DNA from: Candidatus Woesearchaeota archaeon | Lineage (GTDB): Archaea > Nanobdellota > Nanobdellia > Woesearchaeales > DSVV01 | Assembly (NCBI GenBank): GCA_016219865.1 | Contig: JACRKF010000031.1 | Span: 1 to 37,557, forward strand | Direction of reading: 5' to 3' | Length of the DNA stretch: 37,557 nucleotides | Notes under the pieces: generated by a model | Database searches by the model: none | The model's input: the letters and a program-made list of their open reading frames with translations, nothing else | What the model was told of the DNA's origin: nothing | Shown: piece after piece, positions 14,296 to 21,531 of the stretch | How the letters are laid out: each line of letters opens with the position of its first letter | How positions within the stretch are numbered: the stretch's first letter is position 1 | Position numbers and translations under genes: made by a program

Positions 14296-16275
14296 TTACT
14301 TTCCATATATCTCCTGCACTAATTCAATGTATGTTCCAGCACTCCAAGCTTGCGCTAAACAACCTTCTGCTCGCTGTTCTTTTGCAGAGCTTAATTCAGA
14401 CGCATGGCCAATAAAACCATTCCAAAGAATATCTTGCGTTGATGCATCAACTATTTTTCTAATTGCATAATCATATTTTGTCTTGTTAATGCGATGGAGG
14501 CAAATAGCGGCAATATTGTTCAAGAAAAACCATGAATCTCCTCGGTGATAGCTTTTATTATTCTCTCCTGTGTGTTCCCATGTGAAATATTTGCTTGTTT
14601 TGTCAATTGTTGTTAATCCGCCCCAATCAACCCAAAGTTGTTTTAACGCAGTATCAAATACTTCTTCCCATTCTTGTTGTGATAATAATTCTGGATATAA
14701 ATAATGCGCTAAAAATATATTTGGACGTATTGTCGCATCGTTTTTGCCGTCTTTAAGAATATATTTTTCTGCGAAAAATATATCTTTTACTTTTTTTGTG
14801 AATTCTTGTTCAATCTTGGCATATTCTTTTGCTTTTTTGTTGTCATTAGTGATATTGCTTAATTCAATCATGAATTTTATCATAAATAATCTTGCTGCTT
14901 GTATTTCTATTCTTTCTCCTTCTCTTGCATCATTTGATGTATTGTCAATTGTTGTGTCCATCCATGTTTCTAATTTAAGGTTGTGGGTTAATCCACTTTT
15001 TGTATGATATTTTTCGTTTTTAATAAGTGATCTTAACAATGCATCTTTAATGCATTGAATATCATTGTCACTAAAATACTGCTGAAACTGTTTCTTTTTC
15101 TTTGTTTCTTCCATCAAATCTGAGATTCTTTTAAACAATAATCCAATGCTGTCGGCGCAGCCAAGTTCTGCTTTTGGAAATCTATTTGCCAGTCTTCCAT
15201 CAGGAAGTATATTTTCAAGCATTCTAAATAAGATTGATTTTGCCTCTGAAAAACGCTCTTCTTTAATAAGGCCAATTAATGCTATGTTTTCATCTCTTGT
15301 CCAGAATTGAAAGAACCACGGCAATCCAGCAAAAATGCCTTTGTTATTTGTTTTTTTTGTTTTGTTGTTGCTCTCATTACTGCTTAATTCAGTTGAAAGT
15401 TGATCCAGAGAATTGATGCAATTCTTATAAGCAAGTGAAACTTCACTGTTTCTTAAATTAATGTTGTGAGTTACAAGTGTTTTTGTATATTCTTGTTTTA
15501 ATCGTGACAATGTTAGTTGATTAAGAGCAACATTATTTGCAGTATCTATTGCTTCTTGTTTTGAATCATTATATGAAAATACTAATCTGGTATTTTTCTT
15601 GATCTTTAATTTTATTGCATCATAAATAAATAATTCATTTGGCTGTGAATTTCTTTTTTTGTCATATTCATATTCTTTTTTGCTCCATTTATTTACTAAT
15701 TCATATTCAATCGGAGAGTTTCTTTCATCACAACTTTTGATCACTAAGCAGACTTTGTAAATTGTGTTTTTCAATGAGTTATCTTTGTATTTAATGTATT
15801 CAATTATTACATTTTCATTTATCTTATTGATGCTGTAGATTCTTCCTTGATCGTCATAATCGTATATCTCTCGCGTATCAAGTGTTAAAAGAATGTCTCC
15901 TGTATAATTCTGCACAGAATAGAGAAATGCATTATTATAAAATTGAGTGAATTGTTCGCTTGCTTTGCCATATCTTCTTGTTATACAAAAAAAATTGTTT
16001 ATAATTTGCGCTGGCACATCATCTAGCTGAAGTGATTCAATTACTTTGTACATCACTGCTTTCTTTTCATTTAATTGTTTTAAGAAATAACATCCTTGAA
16101 ATCTAGAGATATTACTGCATGATGCTAATGATAAGTATCCTCCTTTCTTATTAGTTAATAAAAAGGATGGATTTTCAACCTCTTTTTCTTCTGCTTCATC
16201 CTCAATGATGTGCAGTAATCTTATGTTGTGCAAAAATCTCACCTCATAAAAACAATAAAAATTCGCGTCGCTCAT
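14296..16275 (-). CDS. glycogen debranching enzyme, amylo-alpha-1,6-glucosidase type (GH133/GDE C-terminal)
   Basis: The 659-residue protein has an N-terminal beta-rich domain (about 1-270) and an (alpha/alpha)6-barrel GDE_C domain (about 280-655). Diagnostic blocks are GIFAGLPWFFQFWTRDENIA at 313-332 (family pattern PWFxxxWxRD), ILPDGRLANRFPK, ADSIGLLFKRI, the WMDTTIDNTSNDAREGERIE acid region, and GCLAQAWSAGTYIEL at the end. It should remove alpha-1,6 branches from glycogen. The linker just before the catalytic domain (ELSSNESNNKTKKTNNKG) is Asn/Lys-rich, like the loops of the GH57 protein. The gene begins 3 nt after the stop of the nucleotidyltransferase gene and is the second gene of that operon. 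No signal peptide is visible, so it is likely cytoplasmic. Confidence 0.87.
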   Translation of the reverse strand: MSDANFYCFYEVRFLHNIRLLHIIEDEAEEKEVENPSFLLTNKKGGYLSLASCSNISRFQGCYFLKQLNEKKAVMYKVIESLQLDDVPAQIINNFFCITRRYGKASEQFTQFYNNAFLYSVQNYTGDILLTLDTREIYDYDDQGRIYSINKINENVIIEYIKYKDNSLKNTIYKVCLVIKSCDERNSPIEYELVNKWSKKEYEYDKKRNSQPNELFIYDAIKLKIKKNTRLVFSYNDSKQEAIDTANNVALNQLTLSRLKQEYTKTLVTHNINLRNSEVSLAYKNCINSLDQLSTELSSNESNNKTKKTNNKGIFAGLPWFFQFWTRDENIALIGLIKEERFSEAKSILFRMLENILPDGRLANRFPKAELGCADSIGLLFKRISDLMEETKKKKQFQQYFSDNDIQCIKDALLRSLIKNEKYHTKSGLTHNLKLETWMDTTIDNTSNDAREGERIEIQAARLFMIKFMIELSNITNDNKKAKEYAKIEQEFTKKVKDIFFAEKYILKDGKNDATIRPNIFLAHYLYPELLSQQEWEEVFDTALKQLWVDWGGLTTIDKTSKYFTWEHTGENNKSYHRGDSWFFLNNIAAICLHRINKTKYDYAIRKIVDASTQDILWNGFIGHASELSSAKEQRAEGCLAQAWSAGTYIELVQEIYGK

Positions 16276-16278
16276 TTT

Positions 16279-17037
16279 TTATTGTTTTTTGCATTGCAAA
16301 AAACTCTGAAAAAGTTTATTTACTTCTTTGTACTGCTCGTTATTGCCTATGTCAAACCATATTCCATCTGCAACATAAGCATAAACTTCTTTTTTATTTG
16401 AAAGGTACTTTATAAAATCTCCTGTGTTGTCCGACGCGTTATGCTCTTTGATGCAGTTTTCTAATTCTTCTATGTCTTCTCTTTTGAATAAGTAGCATAA
16501 TGTTGCAGCAAGGGTTGATCTTGGCGCAGCTGGTTTTTCTTCAAAATTAATTATCTTATTTTCTGCATTTATTGTTACACAGCCAAGTTTTCCTGCAATT
16601 ATATCTTTGTCTTTTGTATCGAATAATGCAATTACTGATGAATTTTTCTCTTTGAAATTCTTGCGCAGTTCTTCTAAGCTGAATGTGAACAAGTTGTCTC
16701 CGCCAATTATTAGAAGATCATCATTGATGTTCATTTGTTGAACAACGTAATGAATATCTCCTATTGCTCCCAAACGATCTTCGTTTGAATTAGTGTTATC
16801 ATTTATTATTATTACTGATTTATTTGATGAAAAATTTTCTTTCCAATCAACAAAATGATTGTAAAATCTATTGTTAGTTACAATATAAATGTGATCAATT
16901 GATGAAATCTCTTCAATCTTGTTAATAATATATTCAACCATAGGTATGCCTGCTACAGTTAACAATGGTTTTGGCGTTGTTAATGTTAATGGATACAACC
17001 TTGTTGCATACCCTGCTGCTAAAATTATTGCTTTCAT
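16279..17037 (-). CDS. sugar-1-phosphate nucleotidyltransferase
   Basis: The 252-residue protein is a complete nucleotidyl transferase domain. It begins KAIILAAGYATRLYPLT with the GxATRLxP nucleotide-binding signature, then TPKPLLTVAGIPMVEYI, DLLIIGGDNLF (metal-binding Asp), INFEEKPAAPRST (sugar-binding EKP motif) and IWFDIGNNEQY near the end. It most likely makes UDP- or ADP-glucose from glucose-1-phosphate, feeding the GT4 synthase across the VapBC insertion. There is no C-terminal left-handed beta-helix, so no acyl/acetyl transfer activity. A minus-strand TATA-like tract lies about 25-30 nt before the start. It is first in the operon with the debranching enzyme. Confidence 0.85.
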   Translation of the reverse strand: MKAIILAAGYATRLYPLTLTTPKPLLTVAGIPMVEYIINKIEEISSIDHIYIVTNNRFYNHFVDWKENFSSNKSVIIINDNTNSNEDRLGAIGDIHYVVQQMNINDDLLIIGGDNLFTFSLEELRKNFKEKNSSVIALFDTKDKDIIAGKLGCVTINAENKIINFEEKPAAPRSTLAATLCYLFKREDIEELENCIKEHNASDNTGDFIKYLSNKKEVYAYVADGIWFDIGNNEQYKEVNKLFQSFLQCKKQ

Positions 17038-17076
17038 AAAAATAAGAATTATTGAAATGGTGGTATATAAATGTTA

Positions 17077-17712
17077 TTATAACAGCAAGTGAGGTCTGTA
17101 TCTTGAAACTAAATCAACTAAGTCAGGAGTGTATATTTCTGGTTGAGAGATTATTTCTTTTTCTAAATTATCTAGTGTAATCATTTTTAGATTTATTGCT
17201 TCACCATCAAGATATCTGAGTGCACCTTCATACATACCAACATATGTTTGTACTCTATGGCGTTTTACCCAAGGTTCTTCTTTTTTCATTTTTCGCACTG
17301 ATTTAAACCAAGGATCAAGTGCAATCTTTGTAATGGCAGCTTTTTCATATAAATTTGTTTTTTTGATTACCCATTTGTAAGCTTCAGGTTCAACTATTGC
17401 TGTTTCAAGTTCAAATTCCTCAAAGCATTCTCTTTTTAATCCAATATCATATGCTTCTCCATGAATCATATGAGCGCCAAGGGTTTTATCATAAAGGAAT
17501 GGGTTTTCATCTTTATCTCCTCTTTTTACAATATATAATTCTCCCATCTTATTCATAAGAAATAAGTGAACTACTCGTACAGCAAGGTTTGCATCATTGT
17601 GTTTTTTTGAATATGTTTTTATTTCTTCAAGTAATCTCTTTCTTTCTCTAACTTTTCTTAGTCTACCTTCATGATCATATGCTCCTAGGTATTCTATATT
17701 CTTTTTACTCAC
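17077..17712 (-). CDS. Nudix hydrolase-family protein
   Basis: The 211-residue protein starts with GTG at 17712. The Nudix box is readable as GAHMIHGE, AYDIGLK, RECFEEFEL; the glycine of the terminal GU is replaced by Glu and the second G of the GG pair by Ala, otherwise the catalytic RExxEE is intact. The upstream VVHLFLMNKMGELYIVKRGD is typical of the IDI/YfcD-like Nudix branch. The substrate is unknown; isopentenyl-diphosphate isomerase type 1 is unlikely to be certain without alignment. The minus-strand box A TTTATATAAC is centred about 25 nt upstream of the GTG, suggesting a leaderless message; the GAGGTGAG around the start cannot act as a normal SD for it. It is divergent from the guanylate-kinase-like gene. 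Confidence 0.82.
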   Translation of the reverse strand: MSKKNIEYLGAYDHEGRLRKVRERKRLLEEIKTYSKKHNDANLAVRVVHLFLMNKMGELYIVKRGDKDENPFLYDKTLGAHMIHGEAYDIGLKRECFEEFELETAIVEPEAYKWVIKKTNLYEKAAITKIALDPWFKSVRKMKKEEPWVKRHRVQTYVGMYEGALRYLDGEAINLKMITLDNLEKEIISQPEIYTPDLVDLVSRYRPHLLL

Positions 17713-17806
17713 CTCTTAAAGAAATTTGTTGTTATATAAATTGATGTCTATATAATTATTATAAATTATATATGTCACTCATTGGGTAAGCTCTGTTTTT
17801 AGTAAT

Positions 17807-17817
17807 ATTTATAAATG
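17807..17817 (+). promoter_or_regulatory. box A of the guanylate-kinase-like gene
   Basis: ATTTATAAATG is centred 29 nt before the ATG at 17841, predicting a leaderless or nearly leaderless transcript. Confidence 0.55.
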
Positions 17818-17840
17818 CTTCATTATTACTGGGTAGTACT

Positions 17841-19151
17841 ATGGCAGATGTAGTTATAGGCGGCAGTCTAATTGCTAATGAAGTTGTTGACTTAGAGACA
17901 GCACTAAGAACTGGTGTTAATTGTATTGTTCAACAGTTTAATCCAGGTTTTAATCTTTTTCTTGAAAGATCTGAAAGATATTCTCCTAATTTTGTTTTGC
18001 TAGGCGGTCATAGAGCATCTGGAAAAACAACAATTGTTGATACGCTTATTGATAAAGTAAATCGTAATTTTGTTAAAGTAAGGACTCATGTTACTAGGGA
18101 AGAAAGAAAAACTGAGAAAGCTTTTATTCCAGCTGATCATATGTACTTGGAAAAAGATGCATTTATTAGAAATTATAATAATGCCGCTTATTTTATGGTT
18201 TATTCTTATAATGGTAATTTTTATGGTATTCCAAATGATGCATTGTTTAATTTGAGAGGAAATGAAAATACGTTTCCTGTAATTGGTGTTGTTAATCCAC
18301 ATGCATTTAAATATTTGTTAAACGAAGAATTATTTCCTAATGCAATGAATGTAATGATTACTACAACTTCTCAAAATAATGTTGATCTTAAGGAAAGAGT
18401 TGCTAAGAGATATCAAAGAGAAAGAATTACTGATCCTGTTTTTATCAATCAAGCAATAGATTCAGTTATTTCTGATAAGGATATATTTGCTTCATTAAAT
18501 TCAAGTGTTGATATTATTCTTATTAATAATAATCCTGAGATAGATACTTTGCGTCGTTCAACTGCTGAGATTCATGCATCAAGGATAGAGGAGTATATGA
18601 AATGGCATAAGAGTCGTTATTCTAGTTCTCAACGAGGTAATGAGCAAACAGCAAAATCTTTACTAACAGTAAAACCAGATAAGATGCGTATATTCATTAA
18701 TTATATTAATATTTTTATCAATAAGTTATTTGGTTTTGATTATTCATTACCTCTTCCTGGCAGTTCTGTTAATGTTAATCTTAAGGTAATTAGATCTCAG
18801 GTTATTGATTATGTTTTTAAAAAAGAAATAAAACATAAATATATTCAACGTGCAATATATAAACATGGTGTATTGCATCGTCATAATGGTCTTCTGCAAT
18901 TATTATTTCCTCATACAGGTCATATTTCTAAATTTGAATTAGATAATCTTTCTCCTTTAAATCGCATTCGTTTTGGCACAATTACTTCTTTTTTAGGAAA
19001 CTCTTATGTAATTGATGAAGATGGCATGGGTGTTTACTATGCTTTATCTGACATTAAACCTGAATCTTCAGAATCCGCTTCCAAATCTCCTTATATGTTA
19101 TATATTGGTTTTAGAAATCCGCGTGATATTCAAAAACTTCTAGAACAATAA
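17841..19151 (+). CDS. guanylate kinase-like P-loop protein with novel C-terminal domain
   Basis: The 436-residue protein has a P-loop, GGHRASGKTT (residues 55-64, Lys62), followed by guanylate-kinase landmarks: RTHVTREERK (the substrate-binding TTRxxR region, 81-90), HMYLEKDAF (YxFxsxxeF), and VYSYNGNFYGIPNDAL (the ExxGNxYGTP element, 120-135). The normal second acidic residue of the GMP site is replaced. After about residue 240 there is a 190-residue region I do not recognise, containing a helix (KPDKMRIFINYINIFINKLF), a His/Lys-rich stretch around KHKYIQRAIYKHGVLHRHNG and a final strand-rich part. Guanylate-kinase-like proteins are unusual in archaea, and this fusion is not a standard housekeeping Gmk. 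It overlaps the convergent AbrB-PhoU gene by 12 nt. Confidence 0.7.
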   Translation: MADVVIGGSLIANEVVDLETALRTGVNCIVQQFNPGFNLFLERSERYSPNFVLLGGHRASGKTTIVDTLIDKVNRNFVKVRTHVTREERKTEKAFIPADHMYLEKDAFIRNYNNAAYFMVYSYNGNFYGIPNDALFNLRGNENTFPVIGVVNPHAFKYLLNEELFPNAMNVMITTTSQNNVDLKERVAKRYQRERITDPVFINQAIDSVISDKDIFASLNSSVDIILINNNPEIDTLRRSTAEIHASRIEEYMKWHKSRYSSSQRGNEQTAKSLLTVKPDKMRIFINYINIFINKLFGFDYSLPLPGSSVNVNLKVIRSQVIDYVFKKEIKHKYIQRAIYKHGVLHRHNGLLQLLFPHTGHISKFELDNLSPLNRIRFGTITSFLGNSYVIDEDGMGVYYALSDIKPESSESASKSPYMLYIGFRNPRDIQKLLEQ

Positions 19152-20081
19152 ACTCAATCTATTCTCGACAATTCCTGTAATGTATTCATGGCATTGTCTT
19201 AAATCAGATAGAAGCATTAACTCATTCTTTGGTAATTTACTCTGTAACTTTCTTAATTTATCGATAGTATTATTTCTATTTTGGTATAACTCATACACTT
19301 TTTTTGCTTCATATTTGTAATATAATTCATAATAAATCTGAAATGCTGCGGAAATATTATCAAGGATTTCTTTTGATTCATTGCTTAATTTAAGATCATA
19401 TTCAATAAAATCTCTTCCAGCATATTTTAATATGTCAACTATCTTATCAATAATTACGATTATTGTATAAAGTAATGAGTTCTTATGCTGTTCTGAGAAT
19501 CCACCTTTGTTGATAAGACGCAATGAATAGCTGATAAATCGGGTAATGCTGTCATGGTTTTGTTCAATATTCTCAACTAATACTTTATTGCCTGATTTCA
19601 TTGCAGCAAATAAATTACTAGCAGCGTCAAGCAATAATAAGAAAATTCTTCTTAAAACTGTATCAAAATCTTTGAATGATGCGTTTGAGATATCTTTTAC
19701 TACACAGAATTTATCTTTTTGCTGGATTATCTCAACACCAACTAATCTATTAACTTCTTCATGAATAATTGAGATTACTTTTACTTCTTTACCTATTCTA
19801 AAATGAGTTGCATAATCTTTGTCAAAATTAATCTCTATTAAATTATAACCTCTCCTATATGCGCTTCTTATGTAATACATAATTGAAGTTCTATCCAATC
19901 CAGAAATATCTATTGAGATCTTCTCAAGCTCAATATCTTTCTCGCAACAAATCTCTAATTTATTGCCTTTCATCTCGATATCTAATTCATCACCTTTTTT
20001 GATGCTATATTTCTTAGCCCATTCTCTAGGCAATGAAATCAGTTGAGTGCTGTCAGCTATCTGGATTACTTTTCTTTTCAT
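19140..20081 (-). CDS. AbrB-domain PhoU-like protein
   Basis: The 313-residue protein starts with a SpoVT/AbrB-type swapped-hairpin DNA-binding domain at residues 1-50 (SLPREWAKKYSIKKGDELDI), followed by an all-helical region with PhoU-type repeats at about 120-310. A PhoU-characteristic acidic/helical pattern is visible (FDTVLRRIFLLLLDAASN; EQNHDSITRFISYSLRLI). Archaeal AbrB-PhoU fusions are thought to be regulators of phosphate uptake, binding metals in the PhoU domain. No pst transport genes are nearby, so the target here is not shown. The minus-strand box A AATATTTATAAAC (20105-20117) is centred 29 nt before the ATG, so the transcript is likely leaderless. It is convergent with the guanylate-kinase-like gene, overlapping by 12 nt. 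Confidence 0.82.
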   Translation of the reverse strand: MKRKVIQIADSTQLISLPREWAKKYSIKKGDELDIEMKGNKLEICCEKDIELEKISIDISGLDRTSIMYYIRSAYRRGYNLIEINFDKDYATHFRIGKEVKVISIIHEEVNRLVGVEIIQQKDKFCVVKDISNASFKDFDTVLRRIFLLLLDAASNLFAAMKSGNKVLVENIEQNHDSITRFISYSLRLINKGGFSEQHKNSLLYTIIVIIDKIVDILKYAGRDFIEYDLKLSNESKEILDNISAAFQIYYELYYKYEAKKVYELYQNRNNTIDKLRKLQSKLPKNELMLLSDLRQCHEYITGIVENRLSLLF

Positions 20082-20211
20082 ATATTTAATGGTAGTAACA
20101 ACTTGTTTATAAATATTGCTTAATTATATAATTTATAATTAGTATAAGCATTAATTATAAATAAGGCAAGATAACTTATATTATCATTGTTTTTATAAGG
20201 GGGATGCTGAT

Positions 20212-20319
20212 ATGGCAAAAAATCAAAAGATTAGCATGCTTGACTTGTTTGAACTCGTTGATGAAGAAATTCATGGAGAAAGAGCAAGTAAGGCAAGCAG
20301 ATATAAGAAAGTGGAATAA
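20212..20319 (+). CDS. small protein of 35 residues
   Basis: A short frame encodes MAKNQKISMLDLFELVDEEI and then HGERASKASRYKKVE. Support comes from a strong Shine-Dalgarno AAGGGGG 8 nt before the ATG, box-A-like tracts upstream, normal codon use, and placement between two convergent/divergent genes without overlap. The protein is an amphipathic helix with an acidic centre and a basic tail. I do not recognise it. It ends 17 nt before the convergent L11 gene. Confidence 0.55.
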   Translation: MAKNQKISMLDLFELVDEEIHGERASKASRYKKVE

Positions 20320-20336
20320 AATAATTAAAAAGAAAT

Positions 20337-21083
20337 CTATTTCTTAGCTCCTGCTGCTGGAGCAGTTCCAGGAGTTGCTTCTTTCTTATCTTCAGCTGGC
20401 AGTAATTCGTCGATAATCAACTTAGGAATCTTAGCTTCAATTAATGCAGCTTTGATCTCTTTTTTTTCTTTACCTGCTAAACCAGCAATAATTTGTTTAG
20501 CTTTGGACTCGAATTCTGCTCTTCTTTCCTGAATTTCTTTTTGTAATCTTACTCTTTCTTCTTCTAATTTCTTTAATTCTTCAGAAGATAATTCTGTTTT
20601 TCCTGCAGTAATCTTGTCTTTGAACATACCTTTGTTAATATCTTCAATAGTTTCATGAGCTGGTTTTCCTTCAACCATAACTCCCATTGATTGGCATGTT
20701 CCAATGATCTCTTTAACTCTGCCAAAATTATCTTTTCCTAATAAAGAATCAGATTTCATCTTTGAGATTTTGATAACTTGTTCAATTTTTAAGTCTGCGA
20801 CTTTTTCTGCTAATGGGTTTCCTGAACCTTTTTCTACTCCTGCTTCTTTGCAGATCAAAGCGCTTGCAGGCGGCGTGCCAATAGAAACATCGAATTTTTT
20901 AGTCTCTTTATCAACTGTAACTTTAACTGGAACTCTCATCCCTTTGAAATCAGATGTTTTCTTGTTGATTTCAGCAATAACTTGGCCAATATTAATTCCC
21001 ATTGGACCTAATGCAGGACCTAATGGCGGACCAGCTGTTGCTTTTCCACCTTCAACTAATGTTTCGATTGTTTCTTTTGCCAT
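20337..21083 (-). CDS. rpl11: ribosomal protein L11 (uL11) with C-terminal extension
   Basis: Residues 1-160 are a complete uL11: the N-terminal proline-rich domain (EGGKATAGPPLGPALGPMGI, INIGQVIAEINKKT) that contacts the GTPase centre, and the rRNA-binding C-terminal domain (IKISKMKSDSLLGKDNFGRV, IIGTCQSMGVMVEGKP). The archaeal/eukaryotic type lacks bacterial insertions. Residues about 161-248 form an added tail: a charged coiled coil (SSEELKKLEEERVRLQKEIQ), then a small helical region and an Ala/Pro/Gly-rich end. The usual length for archaeal L11 is about 160-165, so the extension is over 80 residues. The box A AATATTTATAAACC (21105-21118) is 28 nt before the ATG. L11 is normally next to L1/L10 in archaea; here it stands alone. 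Confidence 0.95.
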   Translation of the reverse strand: MAKETIETLVEGGKATAGPPLGPALGPMGINIGQVIAEINKKTSDFKGMRVPVKVTVDKETKKFDVSIGTPPASALICKEAGVEKGSGNPLAEKVADLKIEQVIKISKMKSDSLLGKDNFGRVKEIIGTCQSMGVMVEGKPAHETIEDINKGMFKDKITAGKTELSSEELKKLEEERVRLQKEIQERRAEFESKAKQIIAGLAGKEKKEIKAALIEAKIPKLIIDELLPAEDKKEATPGTAPAAGAKK

Positions 21084-21104
21084 TGTTTATCAGAAAAAAC
21101 AAGT

Positions 21105-21118
21105 GGTTTATAAATATT
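21105..21118 (-). promoter_or_regulatory. box A of rpl11
   Basis: AATATTTATAAACC on the minus strand is centred 28 nt upstream of the L11 start codon. The palindromic repeat at 21123-21160 lies immediately upstream of it. Confidence 0.7.
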
Positions 21119-21122
21119 TGTT

Positions 21123-21160
21123 TTTTTTTGCTTGTTCACTTCGTTCACAATGCAAAAAAA
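21123..21160. repeat. CGAAG-core palindromic repeat, copy 2
   Basis: Arms TTTTTTTGC (21123-21131) and GCAAAAAAA (21152-21160) enclose the core, which on the minus strand reads TTGTGAACGAAGTGAACAA. The inner 19 nt match the copy at 25559-25596 but the outer arms differ while remaining complementary. It lies between the rpl11 promoter and the YgiT gene. Confidence 0.85.
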
Positions 21161-21210
21161 GAGTGGAAAATGGGTCATTTTATATTTTAGACTAAATTTA
21201 TGGTGAAATT

Positions 21211-21447
21211 ATGGAAATAACTAAATGTGATGAATGCAATGGAAAAGTTGTTAAGAAAAATGTAGATTTTAAACTTTATGGAGAATCATTGGGAAAATTT
21301 CCTGCATATGTTTGTACTAAATGCTCAGAAGAAATCTTTGATGAGGAAACATTTGATAAAATTGATGAAACTGCAAAAAAAAAATGTTTATGGGGATTGG
21401 GCGCAAATGGAAAAGTAATGCGCATCCTGAAAATAAGAATAGAATAA
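21211..21447 (+). CDS. YgiT-type zinc-finger protein (orphan antitoxin-like)
   Basis: The 78-residue protein has a YgiT/MqsA-type N-terminal zinc finger: ITKCDECNGKVVKKNVDF with CxxC, a central LYGESLGKFPAYVC and TKCSEEIFDEETFDKI with the second CxxC. In toxin-antitoxin loci such proteins are antitoxins or partners of MqsR-, DUF4258- or HicA-like toxins; many archaeal ones lack the HTH domain, as here. No toxin gene lies next to it, so it is an orphan or acts in trans. The C-terminus is basic (GLGANGKVMRILKIRIE). It is flanked by one strong (21123-21160) and one degenerate (21465-21500) palindromic repeat. Confidence 0.75.
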   Translation: MEITKCDECNGKVVKKNVDFKLYGESLGKFPAYVCTKCSEEIFDEETFDKIDETAKKKCLWGLGANGKVMRILKIRIE

Positions 21448-21464
21448 TTATTGATGTGCAGTAG

Positions 21465-21500
21465 TTTTTAGTTTATTCGCTTTGCTCATATAGTTAAAAA
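21465..21500. repeat. degenerate CGAAG-type palindromic repeat
   Basis: TTTTTA and TAAAAA-type arms flank TTCGCTTTGCTC. On the minus strand this is GAGCAAAGCGA against the family core GAACGAAGTGA: the closing pairs AC/GT are replaced by GC/GC and the loop GAA by AAA, so pairing is retained despite divergence. Confidence 0.5.
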
Positions 21501-21531
21501 TTGAAAGAAAAAACAAAGTAGATTCTCAATA

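Noticed and set aside
16771-16787. Inverted repeat CAAACGA / TCGTTTG in the nucleotidyltransferase gene
   Set aside because: Arms are only 7 bp in ordinary conserved coding sequence, with no extra residues and no link to the repeat families.
21211-21500. YgiT gene as part of a composite transposon
   Set aside because: The flanking repeats are short hairpins, one of them strongly degenerate, and there is no transposase or target-site duplication.
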